Positions 34,779 to 43,512 of a DNA stretch of 64,000 nucleotides are shown here, piece after piece; position 1 is the first letter of the stretch, and each line of letters begins with the position of its first letter. The notes under the pieces are model-generated. The model was given only the letters and a program-made list of their open reading frames with translations. It was not told the origin of the DNA and ran no database searches. The stretch is from Chloracidobacterium sp. N (GTDB lineage: Bacteria; Acidobacteriota; Blastocatellia; Chloracidobacteriales; Chloracidobacteriaceae). The stretch is from assembly GCF_018304765.1 (NCBI RefSeq), contig NZ_CP072642.1, forward strand, positions 913,501-977,500, read 5' to 3'. A program made the position numbers and the translations under genes.

Positions 34779-35722
34779 TGGCGGCCATGACGCTGCACCG
34801 CTGGGCGCTGCTGGGGCTGATCGTGGCGAATGCGATCTGGGGCAGCACGTTTGTCGTGGCACAGGATGTCACCAATCCGGCGCATCCCGGCAGTCTCGCG
34901 CCCATGCGCTACATCATGGTGCGGTTCGGGCTGGCCGTGGGGCTGATGTTGCTGGTGTGGGGCTGGCGATTGCGGCGGCTGTCCTTTCAGACCCTGATCC
35001 ATGGGCTATGGCTCGGCGTTTTTCTGGGGCTGGGCTACGTCCTGCAGGCGCAGGGGCTGGCCTGGAGCGGTAGTCCCTCCAAAGCGGCATTTATCACCGG
35101 GTCAAGTGTGTTGCTCGTTCCGCTGTTTGGGGCCTGGTTTGGAAAGCAGCGGCCGACGGCGGCCAATCTGCTGGGCCTCGGTGTGGCCTTCATCGGGTTT
35201 ACCCTGCTGTGCTTTCCCGATGAGGCATCCCGTGGCTGGCGCTGGAGTGATGCCGTATCGTTCGGGTGCACCGTCCCGTTTGCTGTGCACATCGTCCTGA
35301 TGGAGCGTTATGCCGGGCAGTCGGATGTGGACAGTCTCAACATCGTGCAACTTGGCGTCTCCGTGCTCGTGGCCGTGGCCGGCTGGCTGGCGGTGGCCGG
35401 CTGGGTGCAGCTTGCCCTGCCGCTGCCGGATGTACTGACCCCGGAACTGCGGCCGTTGTCCATGACGGCCTACCAGGTGGGGGAGCTGCTCTATCTGGTG
35501 ATGTTTGGCACGATTCTCTGCTATCGCCTGCAAACCTGGGCGCAGCGGCATGTTTCCGCAACACAGACGGCCCTGACGTTGACGCTCGAACCGGTGTTTG
35601 CCTCACTCATCGCGTTTCTGGCCGGCGTTGAACGGCTTGGCAGCCGTGAGCTGGTGGGCGGCCTGCTGACCATTGCCGGGGTCGTGATTTCCGAAGTGCT
35701 GGCTGTGACCAAAAAGACTTGA
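34778..35722 (+). CDS. DMT superfamily transporter (EamA domains)
   Basis: A 314-residue protein with ten predicted membrane helices in two EamA repeats, the first starting [21 protein letters not shown] and the second around residue 165. The signature AIWGSTF near the first helix is typical. The family exports amino acids, nucleotide-type metabolites or other small molecules; the substrate cannot be read here. It is translationally coupled to the GT-C-like protein. Confidence 0.9.
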   Translation: MAAMTLHRWALLGLIVANAIWGSTFVVAQDVTNPAHPGSLAPMRYIMVRFGLAVGLMLLVWGWRLRRLSFQTLIHGLWLGVFLGLGYVLQAQGLAWSGSPSKAAFITGSSVLLVPLFGAWFGKQRPTAANLLGLGVAFIGFTLLCFPDEASRGWRWSDAVSFGCTVPFAVHIVLMERYAGQSDVDSLNIVQLGVSVLVAVAGWLAVAGWVQLALPLPDVLTPELRPLSMTAYQVGELLYLVMFGTILCYRLQTWAQRHVSATQTALTLTLEPVFASLIAFLAGVERLGSRELVGGLLTIAGVVISEVLAVTKKT

Positions 35723-35807
35723 CCCACCTGCCCAAAATGACAACACTCGGTGGCTTCGGTTGTCTTCCCAACCTTGTGAGTCAGGCAAAGAAAGGAGGTC
35801 TCGCTTC

Positions 35808-35969
35808 ATGGCAAAGGCAAGCAAGCGCATCAACATCAAGTTGCAGAGTTCGGCCAGTTCACATTGCTACTACACGGAAAAAAACAAGCAAAACACCAAT
35901 GAGCGTCTCGTGCTGAAAAAGTATGACCCCAAAGTGCGGCGGCACGTGGAATACAAAGAGGCCAAGTAG
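35808..35969 (+). CDS. rpmG: 50S ribosomal protein L33, zinc-free form
   Basis: A 53-residue protein of the large ribosomal subunit. It keeps the conserved [10 protein letters not shown] and [18 protein letters not shown] segments. It has only one Cys, so it lacks the two CxxC pairs of the zinc-binding form. A strong AAGGAGGT lies 10 bases before ATG 35808. The gene stands alone, not beside secE-nusG as in many genomes. Confidence 0.96.
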   Translation: MAKASKRINIKLQSSASSHCYYTEKNKQNTNERLVLKKYDPKVRRHVEYKEAK

Positions 35970-36089
35970 CGACCTCAACGGCACGGTGGAATGTGGTCAG
36001 GGCGCGAGTCGGCAGGCTGGCGCCCTTGCTGTTTTGCCCGGCCGGAGCGCTGGCGGCCGGGCAACCCGCGCCTTTTCCTGCCGAAAAGG

Positions 36090-36118
36090 TTGACGCAGCG
36101 CATTACGCTCGCTAGTGT
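36090..36118 (+). promoter_or_regulatory. sigma-70-like promoter of the second STAS gene
   Basis: TTGACG (36090-36095) and TAGTGT (36113-36118) are spaced by 17 bases, about 80 bases before the STAS start at 36200. It lies in the 230-base gap after rpmG, which otherwise shows nothing. Confidence 0.5.
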
Positions 36119-36199
36119 AGCCGTACACAAGCGTGTAATCAGCCAAGCTTTTCAAGGGCCGAGTAGGAGCTTTTACCTCTCCCCGGCGGCGCGCAAGTC

Positions 36200-36850
36200 A
36201 TGAAATCTTCTGAAAATGACAGCGGAGCAGGACGCCCGCTTGCCCGGCGTCCGACACGCTACCGTCTGGAAAAAAAGGTCAACGGTATCTGTGTCCTGGA
36301 AGTCGTGGGACGCCTGGCTCCCAGTACGGCACAGGAAGAGTTGACAACGCGCGTGGACGACCTCATTGCCTCCGGCCACGCCAACTTTCTCATTGACCTG
36401 CGCGGTGTGAGCTACATCAGCAGCACCGGTGTCGGGTCACTCATCGAGTGCTATCACCACGCGGAACGTGCTGGTGGCAAGCTCAAACTGCTCAATCCCT
36501 CGCAGGCCGTGCGGCAAATCCTCACCGTGTCAAAGCTGGACAGTGTGTTCGACATCTGGACCGACGAGGAAGCCGCCATCCGCAGCTTTGGAACAACTGG
36601 CACTGAGACTGCGCACCCGGAGGAAGACGACCCGCCGACGCTTGTCCCTGAAGCTGTCAAACGTCCTTCTGCTACCACTTCCGCGCCAGCGACGGCAGCC
36701 GCTTCCGCCTCCAAGGCGTCTCCCGCAGCACCGGAGACGCCAGAGGTCAAACCGGCACCGGCGGCTCCCCAACCACGGATTGTCAAGGCCGCCGATGCCC
36801 CCCCGCTGAAGAAAAGCCGCTCACGGCGCGCCAAGCCTTCTTCTCCCTAG
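36200..36850 (+). CDS. STAS domain protein with Pro/Ala-rich tail
   Basis: A 216-residue protein. Residues about 20-130 form a STAS domain; the switch segment is VSYISSTGVGSL, so the usual DSSG reads SSTG and the phospho-acceptor position would be Thr76. Residues 140-216 are low-complexity Pro/Ala/Ser/Lys and end in a basic cluster. It is probably an anti-sigma factor antagonist or a related switch protein; no kinase or phosphatase is adjacent. It differs from the STAS protein at 24.4-24.8 kb in both the switch site and the tail. Confidence 0.85.
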   Translation: MKSSENDSGAGRPLARRPTRYRLEKKVNGICVLEVVGRLAPSTAQEELTTRVDDLIASGHANFLIDLRGVSYISSTGVGSLIECYHHAERAGGKLKLLNPSQAVRQILTVSKLDSVFDIWTDEEAAIRSFGTTGTETAHPEEDDPPTLVPEAVKRPSATTSAPATAAASASKASPAAPETPEVKPAPAAPQPRIVKAADAPPLKKSRSRRAKPSSP

Positions 36851-36859
36851 AAGCACGGC

Positions 36860-38824
36860 CTAACCTGCCGCCGACAGTCCAATGACCGTGCCGAAGGCCA
36901 GGGAGTCGCGGATGCGCAGCGCCGTTCGGACAGCCTGCTGCAGGCGGATGACCGGGAAGGTGGGGGCCCGCCCCTCGGCCAGGTCCCGGAGAAAGCCCTC
37001 GAAACAAGCCCGCTGGCTGGCAGGTGACGGCGTAAGGTCTTCGCGCTCAAGGTAGCCAGCCGGTGTCTGGACGGCCAGCCGTTCACGTGGGCTTTCTGCT
37101 CCAAAAGTGGCGCTGATGTGAATGCTGCTCCCATCGGCGAGTGCCAGTGTCAGGGCAAGGGTCGTCAGGCGTTCATGACTGACTTCCTGCGCGTAGAGCC
37201 GCTCCGGGACGCTGTCGGTGAAGCTCATGGCCAGCAGAACGGCTTCGGCCAGCCGCAATGTCGCTTCGGCAGAGGGCGCCGGGCAGGTGGCATGGAAGTC
37301 ATATCGCAGCCAGGACGGAGCCTCCGTGCGCAGCCGCTTCAATTCAGCAAAAGCCGGCGTCGTCAGCCGGGCAAAGCCAATCATCAGCGGCACATCCTGC
37401 GCCATGGCCAGCCGGAACACTTCCTCCAGTTCGCTTTCCTCATCCGTAGGCAACTGGGTCAGAAAAAGCGGCAGCCGGCCCTGCAAAACCTCACAGGCAA
37501 GACGAAAGGCGTCCCCGGTGCGTCCCAGCAGCACCACGTCGGTCTTGCCGTCCGAACCCAGGGGCGACACGTCATTCGTGCCGTATTCGGCATCGAAGGT
37601 TTTCACAAGCTGCCGCGCCTTTTCCGGGGTGGGCGCCACGACGCCCGTCACGCGAACCTGTCTGGAAGGGATGATTTCCCGCAGTGCGTCCTGTCCGGTG
37701 TCGGCAATCACGGCCAGCCCGACCATGCCGCTGAGTTTGGGACGCGCAACGCCGACATCGAACCGGACGGCCGGACTCGCCTCAACCGTGGCCGGATAGG
37801 TGACAGCCACGGCGCGACCCGGCGCGGTGTCGGCGCGGAGCATTTCCTGTACGGCGGCATCAATGGCATTGAAGTCATGACGCTCGATGGCCGGCCGGGC
37901 GGGCGGTGGCAGTGCCGTCACAAAACGCAGAAAGGCCTCCATGGCTGGAAGAGGTGAGGCTGCCGTCGCCAGCGGGTCCTGCTCACCGCGTCCGCCAAAC
38001 CAGGTAAACTGTATCTGCATTTCCTGGGCGCGACAGGCGGCCCAGGCCGCTTCGGGCAGCATCGGCAGGCTGGCAATCAGGCGCGCCTGTGGCTGGGCCA
38101 GACTGGAAAGCCACGGCGTCAGGCATTCGGCGGCGGCTGTGTCGGTGACAATCAACACCGGGAGGCGTTGCGCACGGGGTGGCGCGGCGTCCAGGTCACA
38201 GAGATCGGCTCCGGCAAGCTGACACAGCCCACGCGCCAGTCGTCCGGCCACGTTTTGCCCGCCAACGCCCACCGGCAGGCCCAGACGCACTTCAGCCGCC
38301 TCAACGGCCCGCCAGGCAATGCCGCCCGGAAGCGCCAGCAGCGCCAGATCGTCGGGCACGTCTTCCGGGATGGCCACCAAGCGGTTCGTGGCGACAAAAA
38401 CCAGCGGGCCCGGAAGGTCCTGCCCGTAGCCAACCCAGGCCACCCGCTGTCCAATCTGGAAGCCACTGCGGGGCGCAACGGCCGTGATGACACCGACGCC
38501 GCCGTACTCGATGCTGAAGAGCGTCACCTTGCGCGTGACGAAGGTTTCGTAAGCCTTTTTGAAGCCTGCCTGCCGAAAGGAGGACCACATCCGGCGGACC
38601 AGTCCGGGTTTGGCCTCGGGTTTGGCCGCCGGCGCCAGCGCCGTCGTTTCCGTGCCGGTGCGGGCTTCGGGCGCGGCCGGCCTTTCGTTTGCCGCCAGCG
38701 TGGCGGCGGCATGCAGCAGGCACTGGCTGACGCGAATCACCGCGCCGCCCGGCGCCAGACGTGGGACAGGGGTTTCAGCATAGGTGAAGCGCCCCGTGCG
38801 GGGGTCCTGAACTGGTCGTTTCAT
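36860..38824 (-). CDS. degenerate two-domain oxidoreductase (MDR + Gfo/Idh/MocA fusion)
   Basis: A 654-residue protein with the layout of bi-domain oxidoreductases found in polysaccharide clusters. Residues 1-340 follow a zinc-type alcohol dehydrogenase-like (MDR) fold: TYAETPVPRLAPGGAVIRV, then IEYGGVGVITAV and IGQRVAWVGYG. Residues about 350-654 follow a Gfo/Idh/MocA fold. Both active parts look lost: the nucleotide loop GLGLLGQ reads GGQNVAGR, and the EKP motif reads TQLP. An Ala/Pro-rich insert replaces residues 48-75. It is probably non-catalytic or altered in function. It is the last gene of a three-gene minus-strand unit with a zinc-ribbon protein and a monooxygenase-like protein. Confidence 0.72.
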   Translation of the reverse strand: MKRPVQDPRTGRFTYAETPVPRLAPGGAVIRVSQCLLHAAATLAANERPAAPEARTGTETTALAPAAKPEAKPGLVRRMWSSFRQAGFKKAYETFVTRKVTLFSIEYGGVGVITAVAPRSGFQIGQRVAWVGYGQDLPGPLVFVATNRLVAIPEDVPDDLALLALPGGIAWRAVEAAEVRLGLPVGVGGQNVAGRLARGLCQLAGADLCDLDAAPPRAQRLPVLIVTDTAAAECLTPWLSSLAQPQARLIASLPMLPEAAWAACRAQEMQIQFTWFGGRGEQDPLATAASPLPAMEAFLRFVTALPPPARPAIERHDFNAIDAAVQEMLRADTAPGRAVAVTYPATVEASPAVRFDVGVARPKLSGMVGLAVIADTGQDALREIIPSRQVRVTGVVAPTPEKARQLVKTFDAEYGTNDVSPLGSDGKTDVVLLGRTGDAFRLACEVLQGRLPLFLTQLPTDEESELEEVFRLAMAQDVPLMIGFARLTTPAFAELKRLRTEAPSWLRYDFHATCPAPSAEATLRLAEAVLLAMSFTDSVPERLYAQEVSHERLTTLALTLALADGSSIHISATFGAESPRERLAVQTPAGYLEREDLTPSPASQRACFEGFLRDLAEGRAPTFPVIRLQQAVRTALRIRDSLAFGTVIGLSAAG

Positions 38825-38853
38825 GAAAAATCAGGATGTACGCCCGTCCGCCG

Positions 38854-39288
38854 TCAGGCATCGTCTTCGCTGCCCGTGGGGTCCTGGTCGGCAAGGTAGG
38901 CCGCAATCTGCCGGGCAACTTCACTGTCCTGGAGCGCGTGGCGGAGCGGGGCATCGAGGGCTGTCAGGCAGTCCGGGCAGAAACGCACGACCGGCGCCGC
39001 CAGCCGTTTCCCACAGCCGGCGCAGTGTTCCGCCAGAAAGCGCATCGTCTCGTTGGCGACGGCCTCCCACTGGGGATGGGCGTCGAAGCGGTCACTGGCC
39101 AGCGCGCTCAACTGCCACACCAGAAGGGCCAGCTCACCGACTTCATGCCAACTGTCGGTATAGCTTGCGGCTGGCTCGAAGATGGATGGCGCTGCGATGT
39201 CCCGGGCCGTCACTTCATACAGCGTCCGCAGAAGCGCCTGCCGGTATTTGTGCAAATGCTGCTTGGCCGCATAGACCGGGGGATTCAC
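38854..39288 (-). CDS. small protein with C-terminal zinc ribbon, unknown function
   Basis: A 144-residue protein. The first 85 residues are helical (YRQALLRTLYEV, ELALLVWQLSAL) with no recognised family. Residues about 89-110 carry two Cys pairs, CAGC and CPDC, forming a zinc ribbon. It overlaps the ABM-domain gene by 4 bases (ATGA) and lies 29 bases before the degenerate oxidoreductase, so all three are probably cotranscribed. No function can be assigned. Confidence 0.7.
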   Translation of the reverse strand: MNPPVYAAKQHLHKYRQALLRTLYEVTARDIAAPSIFEPAASYTDSWHEVGELALLVWQLSALASDRFDAHPQWEAVANETMRFLAEHCAGCGKRLAAPVVRFCPDCLTALDAPLRHALQDSEVARQIAAYLADQDPTGSEDDA

Positions 39289-39638
39289 GACGGTTGGGTC
39301 CCTTCGGCGAAGGGAACGGTCTCGCCCGCCCTGGCCGGCTTGACACTGTACAGGATGTCGTAGGCGAGGGGATATTCAAGCAGCTCCCGTGCCGATTCCT
39401 GGAGGGCGGCAATGAAGGGGGAGGCAAGGTGGGTACGGAAGTTTTCCAGGCTCGTCCATACCTCATAGGACACAAAACATGCCGGGTCATCAGCCCGCAC
39501 GTGAAAGTCATAGTAGAGGCAGTGGGGATGCTGGCGGATGGGTTCGATGAGCGCACTAACCGCGCCAAGAACCTTCTCCTCGCAGCCCGGACGGGCCGTA
39601 AGCCGTACCATGATGGCAACCGGGCCGTCAGGTGTCAT
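39285..39638 (-). CDS. antibiotic biosynthesis monooxygenase (ABM) domain protein
   Basis: A 117-residue dimeric alpha-beta barrel domain. VRLTARPGCEEKVL and CFVSYEVWTSLENFRTHLAS match the YgiN/quinol monooxygenase type. Such proteins oxidise quinols or act on reactive small molecules without cofactor. The start at 39638 follows AAAGGAG by 4-5 bases; a frame to 39671 adds an unlikely leader. It heads the minus-strand unit with the zinc-ribbon protein. Confidence 0.85.
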   Translation of the reverse strand: MTPDGPVAIMVRLTARPGCEEKVLGAVSALIEPIRQHPHCLYYDFHVRADDPACFVSYEVWTSLENFRTHLASPFIAALQESARELLEYPLAYDILYSVKPARAGETVPFAEGTQPS

Positions 39639-39791
39639 GGTGTCTCCTTTGTGGCACTGGGGGAATTCCAAAGGCCCTGCCTGTCCTGACCAAGGCTGGC
39701 CGCCATGATGCCGTCAGTCCTGACGCTGACGCAAGTCGTCAGCCACCCGGCCAGACGCACGGGCGGTTTGGAGTGAACTTTCGGACTCTGA

Positions 39792-39820
39792 TTCGGTTTT
39801 CCAACCGGCCGTGTTATACA
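39792..39820 (+). promoter_or_regulatory. extended -10 promoter for the acyl-CoA dehydrogenase gene
   Basis: TGTTATACA (39812-39820) gives a TGn-extended -10. TTCGGT at 39792-39797 is a weak -35 at 17 bases. It is 45 bases ahead of ATG 39865, in the 226-base gap between divergent units. Confidence 0.5.
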
Positions 39821-39864
39821 GGGAAAACGTTGCTTATCTCACATTTGCCAAAAGGAGTTCTGCG

Positions 39865-41046
39865 ATGTCTGCTGCTGCACCTGTCCCGGTGGCGTCACCT
39901 GTTCCGGCGCTGACCACCCTCTCCGAAGACGAGCGCATGTTTCGTGACAGTGTTGCCGATTTTGCCCGTGAACGCATCCGTCCGCACGTGGCCCGCATGG
40001 ATGAAGACGGTGTGTTTGAAACCTCGCTTCTGGACCAGTGTTTTGAACTGGGGCTGATGGGCGTCGAGATTCCGGTCGAGTACGAAGGGTCGGGCGGGAC
40101 GTTTTTCATGGCCACGCTCGCCGTTGAGGAACTGGGCAAGGTGGACGCTTCAGCCGCGGTCATCGTGGATGTCCAGAATACGCTCGTCAACAATGCACTG
40201 CTGCGCTGGGGGACGCCGGAGCAGAAGAAACAGTACCTGCCCAGACTGGCCACAAACATGCTGGCCTCGTATGCCCTTTCCGAAGCCGGTTCCGGCAGCG
40301 ATGCCTTTGCCCTGAGCTGCCGCGCCGTGGACAAGGGCGACTTTTGGGAACTCACCGGACGCAAGCTCTGGATTACGAATGCCGCGGAAGCCGGGCTGTT
40401 CATTGTCTTTGCGACGGTCAACCCGGAAGCCGGCTACAAAGGCATCACGGCCTTTCTGGTGGAGCGCGACATGCCCGGCTTTTCGGTTGGCAAGAAGGAA
40501 AACAAGCTGGGCATCCGGGCGTCTTCGACCTGTGAGCTGATTCTGGAAAACTGCCGCGTGCCAAAGTCGAATGTTCTGGGTGAGATTGGCAAGGGCTACA
40601 AGATTGCCATCGAGACGCTGAATGAAGGGCGGATTGGCATTGGCGCCCAGATGGTCGGCGTCGCAGCCGGTGCGCTGGAGCACGGCATCCGCTATGCCAA
40701 GGAGCGGGTGCAGTTTGGCAAACGCATTGCCGATTTTCAGGCCATTCAGCACCAGATTGCCGAACTTGCCACGCATATCGAGGCTGCCCGCCTGATGGTG
40801 TACAATGCGGCGCGCCTGCGGGATGCCGGCCAGCCGTTCGTCAAGGAAGCCGCCATGACGAAATGGTTTGCGTCACAGGTGGCGGAGAGTGTCACTTCCC
40901 AGGTTGTCGAAATCTTCGGCGGCTACGGCTTCACCAAAGAGTATCCGGTCGAGAAATACTTCCGCGACTCCAAGATCGGAAAGATTTACGAAGGCACGTC
41001 ATTTATGCAGCTCAACACGATTGCCAAGCTGCTGCTGGCCGACTGA
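39865..41046 (+). CDS. acyl-CoA dehydrogenase (short/branched-chain type)
   Basis: A 393-residue flavoenzyme that introduces a 2,3-double bond into acyl-CoA and passes electrons to ETF. ALSEAGSGSDAFAL and WITNAAEAGLFIVFA form the FAD/substrate region; the catalytic base is Glu376 in KIYEGTSFMQL, as in short/branched-chain and short-chain enzymes. GGYGFTKEYPVEKYFRDSKI is the usual C-terminal signature. AAAGGAG precedes ATG 39865 by 7 bases. A role in branched-chain amino-acid or fatty-acid breakdown fits. The flavoprotein gene follows after 21 bases. Confidence 0.94.
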   Translation: MSAAAPVPVASPVPALTTLSEDERMFRDSVADFARERIRPHVARMDEDGVFETSLLDQCFELGLMGVEIPVEYEGSGGTFFMATLAVEELGKVDASAAVIVDVQNTLVNNALLRWGTPEQKKQYLPRLATNMLASYALSEAGSGSDAFALSCRAVDKGDFWELTGRKLWITNAAEAGLFIVFATVNPEAGYKGITAFLVERDMPGFSVGKKENKLGIRASSTCELILENCRVPKSNVLGEIGKGYKIAIETLNEGRIGIGAQMVGVAAGALEHGIRYAKERVQFGKRIADFQAIQHQIAELATHIEAARLMVYNAARLRDAGQPFVKEAAMTKWFASQVAESVTSQVVEIFGGYGFTKEYPVEKYFRDSKIGKIYEGTSFMQLNTIAKLLLAD

Positions 41047-41067
41047 GCTGCGTCATGGAATCGCACG

Positions 41068-42012
41068 ATGGATAATGACGCACAGGCTGACCTGCTGATT
41101 GTGGGCGGTGGCCCGGCTGGCATTGCCGCCGCCCTGTGGGGCAAGCGGCTGGGTCTGGACCCGCTGCTGCTGGAAGCCGGTGCCCACCTCGGCGGGCAGT
41201 TGCTGCGCAGCTACAACCAGTCGGTGGACTGTCCGGGATTTTACGGACTCGTTGGCACGGACATCGCCGAGCGGCTGACAATTCACCTCGTACGCGAAGG
41301 CATACGTTTTCGGACAAGTGCCTTGGTGACGCAGGTGGATTGTGCCGCCCGGAAGGTCATCGTCAATGAGACGGAAACCCTCACCGGACGCGCTCTGGTG
41401 CTGGCGCTCGGCGTACGCAAGCGCCGGCTGGGCGTACCCGGTGAACGCGAGTTTGCCGGCCGCGGGGTGAGCACTTCAGCCACCCGCGACAAGGGGCGCT
41501 ACGCCGGCCGGGAAGTCATCATCGTCGGCGGTGGGGACGGCGCGTTTGAGGAGGCCCTTATCCTCGATGAAGCCGGTTGTCGGGTGACACTGGTGCATCG
41601 CTCCGGGACGTTTCGGGCGCGTCCTCTCTACCGCGATCGCGTGTTGACGCATCCCCGGATTCGCGTCATGACGCATACGCGACTGCTTGCCATCGAGGGA
41701 AAACACCAGGTTGAGCGCGTCATTGTGGAACAGGACGCGCCGGGCGCGGCTCCGCACCAACAGGCCATCCCGGTGTCCGGCGTCTTTCTGGCCCTGGGGG
41801 TTGTGCCGGGAACGGACCTGGTTGCCGGCCAGGTAGAGCGTGACGCCGAAGGCTATCTCATCACGGACCGCCACGGGGCAACCTCCTGTCCCGGCGTCTG
41901 GGCCTGTGGCGATACAACGCGACCGCTGCTGTCGAGCCTTTCGACGGCTTTCGGTGACGGTGCTACTGTGGCCAAAGCCGCTTTTGACTGGCTTATGGCA
42001 CAAAAGCAGTAG
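41068..42012 (+). CDS. thioredoxin-reductase-like flavoprotein lacking the redox cysteines
   Basis: A 314-residue FAD/NAD(P)H oxidoreductase. FAD binds at IVGGGPAGIAAAL (11-23), the pyridine nucleotide at IIVGGGDGAFEEA, and the C-terminal FAD motif is GVWACGDTT. At the place of the CATC disulfide of thioredoxin reductase the sequence reads SATR (Ser137, Arg140), so it cannot reduce thioredoxin by the normal route. It may reduce ferredoxin or flavodoxin, or be one of the cysteine-free homologues of this fold. It is likely cotranscribed with the acyl-CoA dehydrogenase, to which it could be an electron partner (inference). Confidence 0.85.
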   Translation: MDNDAQADLLIVGGGPAGIAAALWGKRLGLDPLLLEAGAHLGGQLLRSYNQSVDCPGFYGLVGTDIAERLTIHLVREGIRFRTSALVTQVDCAARKVIVNETETLTGRALVLALGVRKRRLGVPGEREFAGRGVSTSATRDKGRYAGREVIIVGGGDGAFEEALILDEAGCRVTLVHRSGTFRARPLYRDRVLTHPRIRVMTHTRLLAIEGKHQVERVIVEQDAPGAAPHQQAIPVSGVFLALGVVPGTDLVAGQVERDAEGYLITDRHGATSCPGVWACGDTTRPLLSSLSTAFGDGATVAKAAFDWLMAQKQ

Positions 42013-42091
42013 CGGCCAGGGCTGACTTTGTTTATCGTCGGCCGCATCCCCCCGCCCGCGTCCCGATTCTGCTTCTTCATCGTGGTGAGCG

Positions 42092-43510
42092 ATGCTTTTG
42101 TATGAAATCAATGCCCGCCTCAATGGGCAACGCTTTGCCGACATCAGCGAGCGCCAGTTACAGGACTATGCCGCGCTTGGCTTTGATACCCTGTGGCTGA
42201 TGGGCGTGTGGGCCATCGGCCCCGAAGGGGTGATGATGTCAAAGCGCCATGCCCCGGACTTTGTCGGCTCGCCCTACGCCATCAGTGACTACCATTTCAA
42301 CCCGGAGCTTGGCGACGAAGCGGATTTTGCGGCGCTCCGCCGGCGCGCTCACCGCCATGGGCTGCGGCTGGTGCTTGATTTCATCCCCAATCACTTTGCC
42401 CGTGACACACCGCTCATTCTGACGCACCCGGAATACTTCATGCACAGCAACCCGGAGTGGCGCGATGAATACCGCGACGACTACTACTGGCATCCATCGG
42501 GACGCTGCCTGGCACATGGCAAGGACCCACACTTCGCTGGCTGGGAAGACACGGTGCAACTTGACTACACCGTAGCTGGCACGCGGGCCCACATGCGCGA
42601 CACGCTCGTTCGGTTGGCAACGCTTTGCGATGGCGTCCGGTGCGACATGGCCATGCTGCTGCTGCGTGACCAAATCCGTCGCCAGTGGTATCCGCGGCTG
42701 CCCCAGGAAGTCTTTGACCGCGCCATGCCGGGTGAGTTCTGGGATGAAGCCATTGCAGCGGCCAAGCGCGCCAATCCCGATTTCGTCCTGATTGCCGAAG
42801 CCTACTGGGATACCGAGCTGAAACTGCTCTCGCTGGGTTTCGATTATGCCTACGACAAGCGGCTGCTCGATGGTCTCGTGGCACATGATGCGCCTCGTGC
42901 TGTGGCTGAACGGCTGCGCTCGGTCTCCGAACTTTTTCTCAAAAACACGCTCCGCTTTACCGAAAATCACGATGAGGAACGGGCGGCGGCGCGTCTTTCG
43001 CCGCTGGCCAATCGGCGCGCGGCGGCGCTGGTGTGCCTGCTGCCGGGCGGCGTTCTCATTCATCAGGGACAGATGGAGGGCGTCACGGAAAAAATCCCCG
43101 TTCAGCGCATCTGGCCGCTGCACCACCACGAGCCGGATGTGGCTCTTCAAACGTACTTCAAGGCACTGCTGGACCTGGCACGACGGCCCCTTTTCCGCCA
43201 CGGCCACTATGCCCGCGCCGAGTCCAATCTGCCCCACGTGGTGAGTTTCTGGCGGGCCCACGGCACTGCGGCCGAGCTGGTACTTGTCCCCATCGGGGAC
43301 GCCCCTGTGCACCTGCCCGTCACACCGTGCGTCACGTTGCCTCCACCGGCTTACCGGGTCAATCCCCAGGCAGCGCAGATACGCCAACGCCCGGAACAAC
43401 GGCTGCCGGTTGTAACCCGGAACGACTGCTGGGAACTGAACGCTGCGGTGCTGGCCACGGCGTTTGAAGCATCCCCGTTCGTAAGCGTCACCTTTGACGC
43501 CGAGGTTTGA
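42092..43510 (+). CDS. glycoside hydrolase family 13 (alpha-amylase-type) enzyme
   Basis: A 472-residue (beta/alpha)8 enzyme. VLDFIPNHFA is conserved region I. The nucleophile is Asp185 (GVRCDMAML), the acid/base Glu236 (LIAEAYW) and the third acid Asp294 (TENHDEER). There is no signal peptide, so it acts in the cytosol, probably on glycogen, maltodextrin or a trehalose-type sugar. The chain is compact with a small C-terminal domain. It overlaps or abuts the methyltransferase gene. Confidence 0.9.
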   Translation: MLLYEINARLNGQRFADISERQLQDYAALGFDTLWLMGVWAIGPEGVMMSKRHAPDFVGSPYAISDYHFNPELGDEADFAALRRRAHRHGLRLVLDFIPNHFARDTPLILTHPEYFMHSNPEWRDEYRDDYYWHPSGRCLAHGKDPHFAGWEDTVQLDYTVAGTRAHMRDTLVRLATLCDGVRCDMAMLLLRDQIRRQWYPRLPQEVFDRAMPGEFWDEAIAAAKRANPDFVLIAEAYWDTELKLLSLGFDYAYDKRLLDGLVAHDAPRAVAERLRSVSELFLKNTLRFTENHDEERAAARLSPLANRRAAALVCLLPGGVLIHQGQMEGVTEKIPVQRIWPLHHHEPDVALQTYFKALLDLARRPLFRHGHYARAESNLPHVVSFWRAHGTAAELVLVPIGDAPVHLPVTPCVTLPPPAYRVNPQAAQIRQRPEQRLPVVTRNDCWELNAAVLATAFEASPFVSVTFDAEV

Positions 43511-43512
43511 AT

